NCBI GenBank assembly: GCA_003415625.1 | Contig: PYIU01000009.1 | Location: forward strand, 2,294,001-2,358,000 | Origin: Aquanectria penicillioides | Taxonomy: Eukaryota > Ascomycota > Sordariomycetes > Hypocreales > Nectriaceae | Direction of reading: 5' to 3' | Length of the DNA stretch: 64,000 bases | Part shown: one piece after another, positions 45,682 through 58,390 of the stretch | How positions within the stretch are numbered: position 1 is the first letter of the stretch | How the letters are laid out: every line of letters starts with the position of its first letter | Made by a program: the position numbers and the translations under genes | Notes under the pieces: model-generated | What the model was told of the DNA's origin: nothing | Database searches by the model: none | The model's input: the letters and a program-made list of their open reading frames with translations, nothing else

Positions 45682-48119
45682 ATTCTAAGGTAATGTTGTG
45701 CCATCGGCTATCCGCACCAAGACCTGCATTTCACGATGCCATATCTGCGGCTTGGGGTTGGCTGGGCCTGCGCAGGTGTTGCAGCGTGCCGTTGCAGCTT
45801 GCAGTGGGAACCTCTCATCATTCACATGCCTGCCGCCAGACGCGAAACATGTCAAACTAAAATCACCCGTTTACGAAGATGTGGGTGAGATAACGCGAGT
45901 AGTTTTAATGCGAGCGAGGTTGATTCACACAGGTCTCGGAGCAGGGTAAAGGCTTTTGAACATAGCCCGTTTTCATTTTCAATCTCTATATGCAACTCTC
46001 CGTGTGCGTGTGCGTGGTTATAGATGTATGCCCCGTTTCCCAGTCCAGCATGGGTTCTCATGCCCAATCCAACCCGAAAAAGAAATAAGAGCGCCCCAAG
46101 GGTCATATCTCCGCCCTTTGATTGCCACCCATGTCCGTATCGCAAAAGTAAACAGCCAGCCAGACCCAGCCGAGGCCCTTGTTGCAAGGGCAAGGGAAAG
46201 AAAAGTTCACCCAGACCAAAAAAAAAAGAGGATCCACCGAATTGTTGACCGAAAGAAGCGGAAGAAAAAAAAAAAAAAAAAAACCTTCAAGTGGGGAATC
46301 ATGAAAGCAGGGGTTTGTGACAGAAGACCAGAAAAAACTAGAGGAGACAAAAAATGTGTGGGAAAATGAGCCAAGGTAGAGAAATAAGCCCATAAACTAG
46401 GATGCCAAACCGAAAATGCGGCGATATCTCACATGGAGAAACAGCATCGTGAACCCAGCGGCGTTGTGCCCCGTGTCTGCAGCCCACGGAAGATTTCCTC
46501 CCGTCACATCGCATCTGACAGAAATGTCTCTCCGTGTAGTGTCTGCCCCCAGTGTGTTTTGTGTTTTCCCTCATTCCCCGCTCCCCGAACCGCAGGCCAG
46601 CAGATAGGGAAGAGAGGGGGGGAGGGAAAGAAGAAGAAAAAAAAAAGAAAAAAGAAAAAAAGAAGAAAAAAAAAACTCCACCCCAACCTGCGAAACCCCC
46701 GACCCGCGACGTCAGCGGCTGCATGTGCTTTTTCGGTCGAATTGGCCGTTGGTCGCGGTACAGGTCGAGTTCGGCCGCATATATGTCGCTGCAGTGCGCG
46801 ACTCCTGAACCAATCCGGTGCGCTTGCGAAGCAAAAGAGAAAAAAAAAAAAAAGTCCAAGAATCCACCATCATGTCCTTGACCCTTGGCGGCACCCTGAC
46901 ACACCAACGAACTGGAGTACGGCTGGGGCGCGGCGGTTCGTCGCGGGTACTGCGTTGAAATGATGTTGATGACAATTCCCTGACCTCACCGAGACACACA
47001 CAACACACTCACAAGTGGGATGGCATTGTTTCGAGTGTCGGTGATGGGGAGCAGCCAAAATGGAAAGGAAAGAAATGCCAAACGAGACGACCCACACACG
47101 AAGCGACGAAATGGAACAAGAGAGACAGTCAAGTAGAATAAAGTGCGATTTGTATTTGGATTAAAAAAAAAAAACTGCGATAGGCCGCCAATGGGGCGTT
47201 AACAAGATGGTGCAAAAATGCGCCGTGTCAGGCACCAGGCCCTTGGGATTGTATGCGTTGATGATGCACAGCACAGACCGTTTTCTCCGTCTAGAATCCT
47301 ACGGGACCGACGGGAACAAGCCAGGGTGCATCCCCTCTCTTGGGAGCCCGCAGGGGCTAGGGAGAGGCAGGGAGAAGAAGAAAAAATTGAAGAAAAAATT
47401 GTAAAAGTAGGGTGAGGTATGATATGACATTGCCGGGGGATATGAGAGATATAACTAATAAAATTGTACATGAAGGTGTAGTGGGTTGTGGAGAATGGGG
47501 AAGTCCTCAATGCGGTAACCCGATTGAAGGATTCCCATGTTGGACTTTGCTGGGTTGGGGCTGTAGTGTTGTGTGTCTGAGTCCCGCCCGCGGATGAAAT
47601 GGCAGCCTGCGTAGGCGTTGACTGCTGATCCGGAAGCTGACGAGGCCCAGGTCCCGGACGTGCCGCGCCCAGTCAACCGGAAGCCTTGTGATCGACCCAG
47701 GCAACGCGTACCGAAGGGACGCAAGACGAAAGTCGGCTCCGATTGTCCAGGAAGAAGTCGGATTGAAAGTGCCGTGGAATTGGGGTTGCCGTATGCTGTT
47801 GGCAAGGGTGGGTGAGCGAGATGCTCTGCCAGGCATGAAGTGTGTGGGTGGGAAAATCCATAGCCTAGAGCAGCAGCAAATACTCTCTGGGTTCATCCGT
47901 CGATTGGACGGAGAGAAAGGTGTGATGCGCTCCATGTTGCGCAGGCGCCCTTTTGCGCCGGTGGTGGTATCCAGTCTATCGAGTTCATGTTTGCCGATGC
48001 GATGCCTGAAAAGATGCTGATGCTGATTCTCCAAATGCAAGCGTTGATGTGTTGTTACTTGGGAAGGCCGTGGGTCTCGTCAACTTCGTGAAGAGAGTGA
48101 GCCGCCGTGGCGTCACCCT

Positions 48120-48395
48120 TTACTTGTATCCGACCATCTTGGCGCAACGCTCGCAGTAGTAGAGGTTGTGGGCAATGCGAACCATGCCCATAGAGGTGAT
48201 GTCGTCGGTGGAGGTGGCCTCGACGGAGCGAGCACATCGCATGCAGCGAAGCACCTCGACCGAGGCGATGGGGAGTTGTACTGAGTCCATGCTGTGTCTG
48301 GTAGTGTATCCCGAGGCAGATGCTGAGTCGGATGAGAAGCCTGAGTCGGAGGCGGAAGATGAAGTGGAAGAATCGTAGTGCTTGGAGGAGGGCAT
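48120..48395 (-). CDS. Small protein with two C-x2-C pairs (zinc-ribbon type)
   Basis: A single exon of 91 residues starts at the ATG at 48,395 (MPSSKHYDSS); the open frame extends upstream but that part is Pro-rich and unlike the rest. Residues 1-38 are almost entirely Ser/Asp/Ala/Gly, likely disordered. The compact C-terminal half holds two cysteine pairs, C51/C54 (RCMRCARSVEA) and C81/C84 (YYCERCAKMVGYK), typical of a zinc-ribbon binding one zinc. The even composition and the complete C-terminus ending in GYK suggest a real conserved fungal gene, though I cannot name a function. It stands alone in about 16 kb of otherwise gene-free DNA, with the 9.5 kb upstream holding no recognised gene. 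A role in protein or nucleic-acid binding is possible but unproven. Confidence 0.75.
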   Translation of the reverse strand: MPSSKHYDSSTSSSASDSGFSSDSASASGYTTRHSMDSVQLPIASVEVLRCMRCARSVEATSTDDITSMGMVRIAHNLYYCERCAKMVGYK

Positions 48396-51300
48396 GGCGA
48401 TGTAATATATCTCGGCGTCAGGGGACCCGAGGATGGGATGGGGTGGATGTGCTGGCCCGGGCTGGGGCTTGTAGAGCGAGTCGACCGGGGTGTGTGATGT
48501 CTGAAATTGAGCAGGGCGACGAGGCAACACGGCTCTGCAGGTGGCTGAGGCTTAGTCTGGTTGGTCGCAGGAGCGCTGGGCTGAAGGCAGGTTTTCCACG
48601 ATGGAAGATTGAAGGGTTTTTGGAATTTGGGGTCTCTGGAGGACGGGTGTGTGTTTTATGATGTTTGGCGGCCTTGGGTCTGGGTGGAGGGGGGCAGAGG
48701 AAGGACCGGAGTGTTCAAAGGGGGGCGTGTGAATCGGGATATTTGTTTTGTTGTAAACAAGCTGTTCGGTGTGTCTTGGTCAAAGCGAGATAGAGGAGAG
48801 TGAGGAAGGCTTGGAAGGCAAAAGGGGAGATGGGGCCGAGAAAAGGCGTCTCTGGTGCTATGTTGGGTGCTTAGATCGTCGATGACAACGAGACCGTAGA
48901 GAAGAGTGCGTGGCATGGAGTAGGGATCGGCAGCGGTCGCGTCTTAAGGCCAGGGCAAGCCCAAGCCCAGCCAAAAGTCCAGGCTGGGGAGATGGGGATG
49001 GTGGGCAATGGCTTGCGCGGGTCGCATGCATCAAGGCGGAGAGGGCGGAGGGTGTGTGGTGAGCGACGAGCACGAGTGCGAGACCAAGGGGGGCGTGGGG
49101 AGGTGAACGGCGTGTGATGACGGTCGTCGTACTCCGTAGTGTGTGTATTGTGAGCCCTTGGCATCTTGGCGGGCGTACGCTCGGGGCTTGGACTCGATGC
49201 AACGTCAAGGTCTACGCCAGGCGAAGCCCGTCTCTCCGTATTTGCTCCGTTTCGAGTGGTTGGCCGCGAATATGCATCTATGCGATGTCTGGCTATTTCG
49301 GGGGGCATGTGGTGAGGCGTGCCGCCAACCACCATTGCGAGGCGTGCTCGTAGAGCGTCTGTAAGGAAGCTTGACACATCTGGACAGTCGTGACTGTCAA
49401 ACCAATCTGTTTTGCGGGCCCCGTCTGATGTTGGTTGTCTGCTCTACAGGACACGCCCGGCTGTTTCGGGGACGTCTGGTAGGGGATCGCACTCTATCGC
49501 TGACCAAGAGGCCGGACATAACTCGCAGCAGCACGGGACCGACGGTGCTGCCAGGTGCTGTGGCTGTAGCCGATGCCGATACGCTTCTGCTGGTACTAAC
49601 ACCACGAATACACTGTTTCTGGGGCATGCGGGCGGTAACTCGGGATGTGCCTGTCATCCGTGAACTTTCGCCTTTTGTTGCACTAGGTATTGTTGCTCCG
49701 AGTCTCCGTAGTCACCGGACGGGAACCTCCCTGCTCGGCATATCTACCGGCCTTGTACGGACCTCTTGTCTCAGGCTCTATGCGCTGCGTCACCTCTGTT
49801 TCCCCGCCTGTCGCTGCGTTGTCCTTTGTTGACGAGATGAGTGAGTCAAGCAGGCCCGCCTTTGTCCAGCATTTAGAACGAGGACGAAAATTGAAGAAGG
49901 GCCCCGGACAGGGTACCAAAGAAAACCACAAAAGAAGAAAAAAATTCAATCTAGACAGGGGTGGCGAGGAAAGCCAAACGTCCAAGCAAATCTAAACAGG
50001 GCTGTCTGCTGATAGCGCCGTGTCGAGAGGATGACTACAACTCGGCATCACACAGGCGCCGAACCCATGGTCGTTACTTGGTGGCCGCGTATCCCTCATC
50101 ACCATGATCTGAGCCGCCCAACCCGAGTGGGAGGAGCCAGCGGCAACCAAACGTGACAGGCACCCGGCCGGCCGATCATCTGCCATGAAATGTACGTGCT
50201 GTTGCAGCAGATTGGCGGGTTGGCTCAACGGTGTGATGAAGCAATCGTTTCACGCCCATCGCGGTCAGCGTCAATCAAACGGTCATGCCAAAAGGTCATC
50301 GAAGCACGGTGCCATGTCTCGTCTCCTTTTTCGTGACGGTCGGCCAAATTCCAACTTGTCGAGCGAGGCTGTGAGACCCGCGAATAGAAACGACCCGACC
50401 CAACAACAACAACGACACCCTGAGATGCCCAACCGGGGACAAGCCGCTCTCGCGGTGCTGTACTCCAGAATGCACCAACGCGTGTCCCACAAGGCTTCCA
50501 AGGGCTCCTTCGCCCTTCACCAGGACAAAGCCTTGATGTCTTACTGTCAGCAAGGGATCAGAGCAGGGAACTTGCCTGTTGGGCTGAATGTGCAGGACGG
50601 GCCTGACGGGGGCCTGACAAGGTTGGAAAATGTGGATGCTGCCCGGCTTCTCGGGACGGATCCTCAATGCAACTCCGGCCCACGGCACGGGCCTTTTTTT
50701 TTTCTCGCCCTTTCCGCTTTGCCAAATTCTTCTTGTTGCTTTGGGCATTTCTTTTGGGTTTCTTGCACGGTTGGACCCTTTGTGATCGGGCTCGGACTGT
50801 AAAAGCGACCCTGACCTTGTCCGTTGATGATTGACGACCGCCTGAACCGTTGGGCTGGGCTCAGCGGAGTAGACCGCAATGCTCCATGCTCGCCTTGCTC
50901 GCCCCAGACGAGGAACTTTCCGCCTTGCTTGATTGACTGATCCTCATTGCATTGGTGGTTTGTCTAAGTAAAGACAATCGACTCTCTACCAACGGAAGTT
51001 CTCGCGCCACGCAGGGCCGGGCGGCGGACAACTGCGAAAAGGGGCATGGCAAAGCAGGCACCAGCCAATCGAGGCACTGCATCTAACCGCATAAAGGACT
51101 CGTGAAGAAGAGGCTCTCTAAATCAGGTATGAAGGACGATGACCACGCATTCTCGCGACAAAGTCTGATGCCAATATGCCGTTATTTGGCAGCTCCCGAG
51201 TGGACGTGCGTGATCCTCCTCCACCTGACTTCGAACGAGACACCGTCGAATCGACGTGCTTCATGGTTCAAGCTTCAAGCTTCAAGCTTCAAGCTCCCAA

Positions 51301-54300
51301 GGCTCCAAGCCTCCGGGGATGCGTTTGCGTTGGCAGTCGTGGTGATAGGGACACGGCCGCGGGCGTCTCCAGCGATGACTCACCTCCACCCTGCTGACCT
51401 TGATGGCGCAGACGACCCAACACGGCCACGGACAACGGAGGACGAGTGCCCCGGTTGTTGCATCTCCCTGGTGGTGCGTATTCGCCAGAACGGAGCCCCG
51501 GTAATTGCAAAGGGGAATACGGAGATGGGAAATGGAGGGTTGGACGGCTGGACGGCCACGACGCACCAAACCAGGCCCCCCTCTTCAAGCGACTCCCGCG
51601 CCCTGTGATTGGCTTCCCTAAGTTGCTGCCTCTGGTCGCTGGCTGGCTGCGCATGGCCAGCCAGCCTCGGCTGTCGCAGTCGCGGGCCTGGGCTTTGCTC
51701 TACTGTGCGTTCCGTCCGCTGTCCAAGTAAACTCGCAACTTGATTAAGCTGTGGCAGGCCAGGACCCATGTTTTGCTCGGTGTTTGAGGTGTGAGCCAAT
51801 ACCCGAAACGGCCTAGCTCCATCGGCGACTCCTGATGACCCTGCCAATTTCCGATTCTCAGCCACCCAGGAATAGCAGCACTCTTTGTTGCCAGCGCTGC
51901 AAAAGGCCCAGGCCAAGAGACGGGATGATATGATTACGGCGCCACGGAGCCAGAGCATCTACCGTCCAGACAGCCAGCCGAATGGCGCTGAGCTGCGAGA
52001 AGCGCTGTACGAAGCGCGATGGAAAAGTACGAGGTACGAGCTCCTAGTCTACTCCGTAATTGTCCCCCTTTAGCTTTGCCTTTCTTCATTCACTGTGGGG
52101 TATTCCCGTTTGATGAGGCGTTCCTTAACCTCCCAGGAGCTATTGTGCCCTCAATTGTCTAATTGCTCGTTATTTCGCCAGAGTTTGCGTCGTGGCGATG
52201 CCGATGCCGATGCATACGAGGTTCCTATTTTGGGCTGATGCCGCGACGACGTGGCCATCATTCCAGCAATTGCACCGAGACGGCTTCTCTTGACCGAGCC
52301 TCCGAGCATATTCAGCTTAGCCATGCTGCTCCTGGCTTGATCACAGAGACCGCCGGCCCCCATTGTGTTTCGAACCTAGACATTCCATTGAATTTTCATA
52401 GAATGACACGACTTGGTCGCATGTCGCCATGCCGGCATATCCCCAATCTTGGCTGCCCGGCTTCCCTTTACCGTAACGGCCCAGAAGCCGGTTTTGGTCC
52501 CGGATTGACGTCTTCGACTCTAATGTCCTGCCGGCCCTCTATCCCATCTAGGTCGAACTTCACCACTTGCAACCTCGATCGATGCTGCGTCGCTACCAAT
52601 GACCCGGTATCGTCGGGCACTAGTTCTTTGCATGTCACGTCACTGTAGCAATCGTGCTGGCTATTGACACGGGGTTAGATCTGATTGTGTGCGAATGGCT
52701 TGCAGAAGCTATTGTGTCAACGACCATGTCTATCCGTACACCGTCCCTTTCGTTTCAAGTCGTCCGGTTTATCAGCCCAGGCCGTCGTCATCCTCGTGCC
52801 TCCATCGAGTTTTACCCCAAGTCCTACGTTTCTCGATTCCTGGCTGTCGAGATGATGCAATCACCCATTGGCACGGTGCCAAGTTCCCATCTTATCTTTC
52901 TGCTCACCCCTCCAGCCCAGCTAAACGACCATCCCAGCGCCCATCACAACCGTTTACGGAACGGGGACTGACGTCTCGAGGTATTCATCACGTACTAGTG
53001 CGAGTCTCATTGCACCCTTCGTGGTGGCTCAGCAATCTGCGATCGTCTCTCCGCTGCGAATGATCTCCCCCTGGACTTCAGACCATTGCTACATATTGGT
53101 ACGCGAATGGCAAATTGACAAATGGATCATGGATGTTGCGCGGCAGGCGATGCTGGAGCATTGGTTGGTCCCGACTTTAAGGGTGATGTGGGGTTTCAGG
53201 GACTTTGATTGACTGAGGCGACAGACGGTCTGGTTTGATCATCATCTCATCTAGAGTACAGGCATCTATCCACTGAGGCCTGTAACATCTCAATCAGCCT
53301 AAGTGTTTACATCGGCGAACCGGTTTAAACTGACGCCGATGCGACTTGACGTCTGATGGCCCGGCCGAGACGCACAAACTCAGCCACAGGCTGCAGTCTA
53401 GCCCGTTGGCAAAGGCCCTCAATCACACACCCTTTCCCCCATCGAACTAATCATCAATCAATCTCTTTCGACCCACGAGCTTGTAGCCGGGACGCAGCTA
53501 ATTGGGGTCGGGCGCCGACGAGTAGGGCAGAGTCAGAGGAGCTCTACTATGTATGAGCTTTTCGATCGAGATTAAGCCACCTCCGACGATATCCACCTGC
53601 CAAACCTTGGACGCCCTCGTCGCCGGGAGTCTTTTTCTCTCATGGAGCCTTACAGTACCCCTTTGCTCATCGGCATTTGCTTTGCTGCTAGCCAGAATTC
53701 GCCGCCGTCCAATTCAGGGCACACGGCCGCGTCTGTTTCATCCGTAGGACAATTCCAGCCCGCCACCGGAGCCGAGGCCGGGCGAGATCTGACCAGAGAA
53801 AGTCCACAAATCCGATCATCAGGCGTCAATCTACTGTTCTCTGCAGTGGGCACTAGAACGATCCGAATACTTCCTGAACTCCCCTTTTAGGCTACGATTT
53901 AATGGGTACGCCTGTTGCGCTGCTTTGCCCGAGGCGCCGCGCCTCCGACGGATGCGACGGAACACGGTGATTTCTCGCATGTGCTCGGAGGGGCTGTAGC
54001 CCACCAGATGAATGGCTAAGCGGCCTTTTCAGTTGGGTGAGGCTCAGTGAGTGCAGCGCTTTTCCTCGCTCGCTCGCCGACCCGAAAATCCCGGACAACT
54101 CAACCACCAGCAGATTCTCGATCCTATTACGAGCTAGAGGTCTAGACTTTCAGCGGCCGCCCCTTGGCACCATTGGCGGTCGTGTTCCCGGGGGTGGACC
54201 CCGATTGATTGAGAACTCTGTGGACCAATGGCCCACCCAGGCGCGAGGGCATCAGGCACATTGATGTTGGCGGTGACCCTTAAGCCCTATGGCGACCCGC

Positions 54301-57300
54301 TTGACCCTGAAATCCGCTCCTTTGCTGTGATAATTTTATACAGAGCCGTCCCTAGAAGTCTAGACCGCCTGGCTGCCAGAAGGAAGCCCAGAGGATGAGA
54401 GAATGAGGCGGGCCGTGTACTTGAACCGTTGCGGATTAAGCCAACCTGTTCTCGAGGTGCATACTCGAATTATCACATTACCACGCCGCTGTGCCTCAGA
54501 GAGCAGCCATTCATCTTGATGCTCACTCACTCAGCTTCAGCCTTCTGAACGAATTAGCTCTTGCCAGCCCGGCGTTGGGTTGTGCCCCCCTGGCCCCGCA
54601 TGGCGAACTAGAACGATCTGCGACCCGCTCGAGAATGTCTGGAAAATGCCTGACATTGATGATTACGACCTTGAATAAAGTCTCGCACAGATCTGCTCGC
54701 AGGAATTGGGCTGCAACTATGCATCGCATAGCATAGAATGGCATGGCATGACATGGGACTGATGGTGGTGTCTGCCCCCTGACCCCTTTTTCTGAACTTT
54801 TTTAGCTCCATCAGGAAACATGTTGCTGCTGCTTGGCGGAATGGAAACCGCAAAAAAGCCTTGCGCGGAATGTAGTGGTGGTGGCGGTCACGCTGAGCAG
54901 ACGTTGACGCTGAGTGAGATTACTACTTAGCGAGAAGCCTTCTAGTCAGGCCTGGCCCAACCATGCTTCAGCCCTGCGTCGGTGCTAAGCACGATCCAAC
55001 GATTCTAGAAGCATTCATCCAACGGCCAAGAGCAGACGACTTCATGAGGACTCCTTGCTCATTTCTTCACCCCAAGTCGAGGCCTCTCCGTTGCGCATGC
55101 CGTTTCGACTAGCACCAGCCCCGAGTCGAAACTCCACGTGGACGCTTTGGCACGGCATGTAGATGAAGCTGGCGCGACAAAGCTGCACACGCGTCCGTTT
55201 TGAATTTCTAGCATAAGCCTTGAACCACACAGCAGTGGTTTCGATACATAGGATTGGTATATCAAAAGCTGAGACGTCTCAAGGGTATGTTGCGTGCGTC
55301 ATCCGGGGTTCGTCGCTGATCAAAGTCAAATGGGTTGATAGTAGTTCGACAATAGGATGCCAAATATAAATTTGAATTCGGTCTCGTTTTCGGTTTCCAC
55401 CCCATTGCCAACTCAGCAAATCCACAACAGATAGCTCGCAACCTTATAGCATAGGGCCTTTTCAAAAGGCTTGGCGAGTTGTGGACGTGTGCATTGCATC
55501 TGCCGTTTCGACAACACATCGCATCTCGTGTCCGCGTCCGAGTCCACGTCTATTACCAAGTTGATTATTTCAGCACCGGCATAACAGAGGCCAATGCTGA
55601 AAAATGCCCGAGAAACTACTGCATGTGATTTTCTTTCATTAATTCGGTGCACGTGTCAGGCGTAAGAGCACGGCCGGTGCACAAACGGTTCATTCATCTG
55701 ACGACAGGACGAAACGCAGTCATGACAACCACTAACGGCGCCAGTCTGATATTCAATAAACCGCATGGCCGTTTCCCCAGGCAGCGCGATCTCAATGCGA
55801 CTGCGTCCCTTATTGGGACCCCGGCGTGCAGGCGTGTCTGTACGTGACCGAGTTGAGCGCTGTGCATGACCTTCCAGAAGGTCGCTCCGGACATGCAGTA
55901 TTATTTCGTGGCGCCTCGCAGCACTCGGTTTCGCGTCCGTTGTCGCCGCCGCAGCTGGACTCAAGCAAGCCCTGGTCGGCCAACCCACCAGTACCAGAAT
56001 CTTTACCGTTGCAGCGCCTCCCCTGGCGCGGACGGGGACGTGGAAGAGCGACAAAGGCCGACGTCCGATGGCCGACCGGAGTACGCGCGCATGCGCCTTT
56101 TGGCGGTCCCCTGTTGATCAAACCCAGTGTCGTTGGCCACCCACCCACGACTGCATACGCCCTGGGAACGCCTCGGGAATACCACAGCATTACGCCGTGC
56201 GGTTGATTACAGCCTGACACGGGCCCGGGTTCCAGACCACGGCCGCTGGGCCTCGTGCCTAGAGCCACAGCGCTTTCACGCTCTTGGCATTCTAGGCAAC
56301 TGGAGGCCCGGGCCTGGCCTTTTCCCTTTTTATTTTTTACTTTTCAGTGGCGCCGAGATGACTGGGGGATCAAGGCGCGCGTTTCACGGTGGCTTTTTCT
56401 GTGGCGGGCCGTTGGACGGGTCTAGACCCCCAAAAGCCCAAAGGGCCAACGGCGCAGGACCCTACGGAGGGCCTCTTGCTTCATTGTGAAGTTGCCGTGG
56501 CGCTCGGCTGCGGCGGATCTGCTCACAACGGTTTCCTGGGGTCTATTTTAAACAGATCAAGTCATGGTTGCCGGGGCTTAAGAGGGGGGTTGCTTCGTCG
56601 TCGTTTTGTGCTCTCTCCGCGCCGAGACACAGGCAGACGGACGAGCAAACGGACTCTTAGTGGCTTCCCCAAGCATAGCTTGGTGCTGCCATGTATGTGC
56701 AAAGAGCCCTGGCTCTTGCTCTACCCCAGTGTAGTGTCGCAGTGTAACTTTCCGGTGGAACATGCCGGATAGAAGGACGGATTCGATGACAAGTCATTCT
56801 CGCCGAGAGCTGGCTCTCGTGGACAATCACGGGGCGCTTGGGGCCGCCTGTTACATCGGCGCAATGTCTAAGCTCGGTCTCTTGCAGCGTGGAGGGCCGA
56901 CAATAACGAAACACAGAGGATGGGCGCAGTCGGGTGACCACGGAGTCGCAAAGACACGCTCCCAGGCGCTGGCATTATGGGTGTGCAATGGCTGACCCCC
57001 CCGGGACAAGTCGGCCAGCCAGCCCATGCTCGGGCGCCGTATGCAATAGAACCGTAGAGGCGTACCTGAAAGCGTGGTATCGACTCGATGCTGCAGCTGA
57101 AGCTGCGCTATTGCGTGATCCTGCAGCTCACTTGTGGCTATGTTGCATTCACCGACCGTGGCCATTTTTGGTTCACGGTTTCGACCAGATCCGAAGCTGT
57201 CAGATCCCAAACGGTTAATCGGAAGATGATCATGGTTCGTCACGCCTGTCACCAGGAGTTCCGTCACCGCCCGTGGCTTATCACAGATCCATGCTCTTCA

Positions 57301-57855
57301 TCGCCGTCTATTTTCGGAAATCAATATCCTATGACCAGCTGTGGCTAGCTTGATTCCATGTCAGCGGAAACCAATAGAAGGCATGTTGAGACAGATAGAT
57401 GCTGGGGTTGTGGTTCACGAGACGTGATGCCTACCCTGGAGGGTTGTATTGGGGTACTGTAATGGTAGGAACATGTTCGTTGTGTCTGAGACAACTCTTG
57501 CCTCGCTCTAACGTGCCAAAGCTCCTTTGACGCGATTGAAATTATTTACTGTATTTCTCTTCAGCTAAGATTTTCTAATGGGTAGCTGAGTTGATTAGGC
57601 CTCAGTAGTGAAAGAAGCTCTCGAACTGTGCAACTGAATATGGATACCTTCGAGCATGTGACTTAAGCGGGGTACAGAACGTTGGTAAGAACCCTGCTGA
57701 TTATAGGCTTGGCTTATCAGGCAGCCCATTCTACAGACTCGTGACGCGGACGTCTCACGCGAGCATTGAATCACCTAAGCCTTCATCTGTGGTTGCAAAA
57801 GCTGTTATCTCGCCATCAAAGGACCAACTATCAAATTTGTTTCCACGTGGCCACA
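48396..57855. other. 9.5 kb gene desert
   Basis: No reading frame in these 9.5 kb shows a domain, a plausible spliced continuation, or a composition different from random GC-rich DNA. There is a short TTCAAGC tandem at 51,265-51,295 and few other repeats, so this is unlike the repeat-laden deserts to the left. No transposase, reverse transcriptase or tRNA was recognised. It may hold long 5' leaders, non-coding RNA or fast-evolving genes that cannot be seen from one sequence. Confidence 0.5.
51265..51295. repeat. TTCAAGC heptamer tandem
   Basis: Four TTCAAGC units contain overlapping AAGCTT sites, followed by degenerate copies, in non-coding DNA. Confidence 0.85.
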
Positions 57856-58374
57856 ATGGGCCTGGAGTTCGACGAGTGTGAGACCATGTCGACTGCGTCA
57901 ACCGTAGACAACATTGCCACGCCATCGCAGACCACAATCACCGATGGCGGCCTCGACACCTTGAATGAGGCCGTTCCTGGCCCCGACGAGACGTTCATCA
58001 TCCGACATCGCGAGAACGGCAAGGCCATTACCCTGGTGGACGGGCAGTTGCAGCTATGCGACGGCCTCAACCCGCAAGGCGGATTCCACTGGCGATGCGA
58101 GGAGAAGGAAGGATGGCTCGGGTTCCGCAACTGTGTGTCGGGGACATATATCGGACACGACGAGCGGAGAAACTTTATTGCCAAAGTTCCGCATCACAAA
58201 CCGCACGAGTACTTCTGTGTACGTCCGCATGCGAAGAAGGGCGGGTATGAGATGCTGATGCGCCATGGCTGCGAGCTGTGGAGGATGGACGTCTCAGCCG
58301 ACGGCAAGTTGGTTGAGACCAAAGGCAAGGGAGCCACCTGGGATTTTTTCAAAACACAAGCGTCGCTTCTGTAG
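57856..58374 (+). CDS. 172-residue protein, possibly beta-trefoil (fascin-like)
   Basis: A single exon starts at the ATG at 57,856 (MGLEFDECETMS); the frame runs further upstream without an ATG. After a Thr/Ser-rich leader of about 45 residues, the rest alternates short hydrophobic strands with turns: ETFIIRHRENGKAITLVDGQLQLCDG, GGFHWRCEEKEGWLGFRN, GTYIGHDERRNFIAKV, YEMLMRHGCELWRMDV. Such repeated strand-plus-GW/GF patterns resemble the beta-trefoil of fascin-type proteins, which bind actin or sugars in other families. No catalytic motif is visible and I do not claim a function. It converges with the arylamine N-acetyltransferase gene; the two stop codons are only 16 nt apart, so their transcripts must overlap. 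Real gene status is well supported; the fold is a pattern-based guess. Confidence 0.75.
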   Translation: MGLEFDECETMSTASTVDNIATPSQTTITDGGLDTLNEAVPGPDETFIIRHRENGKAITLVDGQLQLCDGLNPQGGFHWRCEEKEGWLGFRNCVSGTYIGHDERRNFIAKVPHHKPHEYFCVRPHAKKGGYEMLMRHGCELWRMDVSADGKLVETKGKGATWDFFKTQASLL

Positions 58375-58390
58375 AATGGAACTATGTTGT

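Larger units (their letters stand above)
41780..48119. other. 6.3 kb region without recognisable gene
   Basis: This region contains GT (42,366-42,388), GAC (43,534-43,560), CAGCTCAGCA (44,451-44,493) and GAGGGGC (45,651-45,681) tandems, plus A-rich runs at about 46,200-46,280, 46,640-46,680 and 46,840-46,855. Frames of 100-190 codons occur but are repeat-derived or lack any domain. The part from about 47,100 to 48,119 probably includes the 3' untranslated region of the zinc-ribbon gene that ends at 48,120. Confidence 0.5.

Noticed and set aside
47507..48040. 177-codon minus-strand frame downstream of the zinc-ribbon gene
   Set aside because: Random-like composition; position fits the 3' untranslated region of that gene.
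50185..50802. 205-codon plus-strand frame
   Set aside because: No domain, mixed basic and hydrophobic segments without pattern, no promoter or splice support.
56920..56960. GGGTGACCAC segment resembling the 3' part of 5S rRNA, whose genes are dispersed in these fungi
   Set aside because: Only about ten bases match; the rest of the 5S sequence is not present around it.
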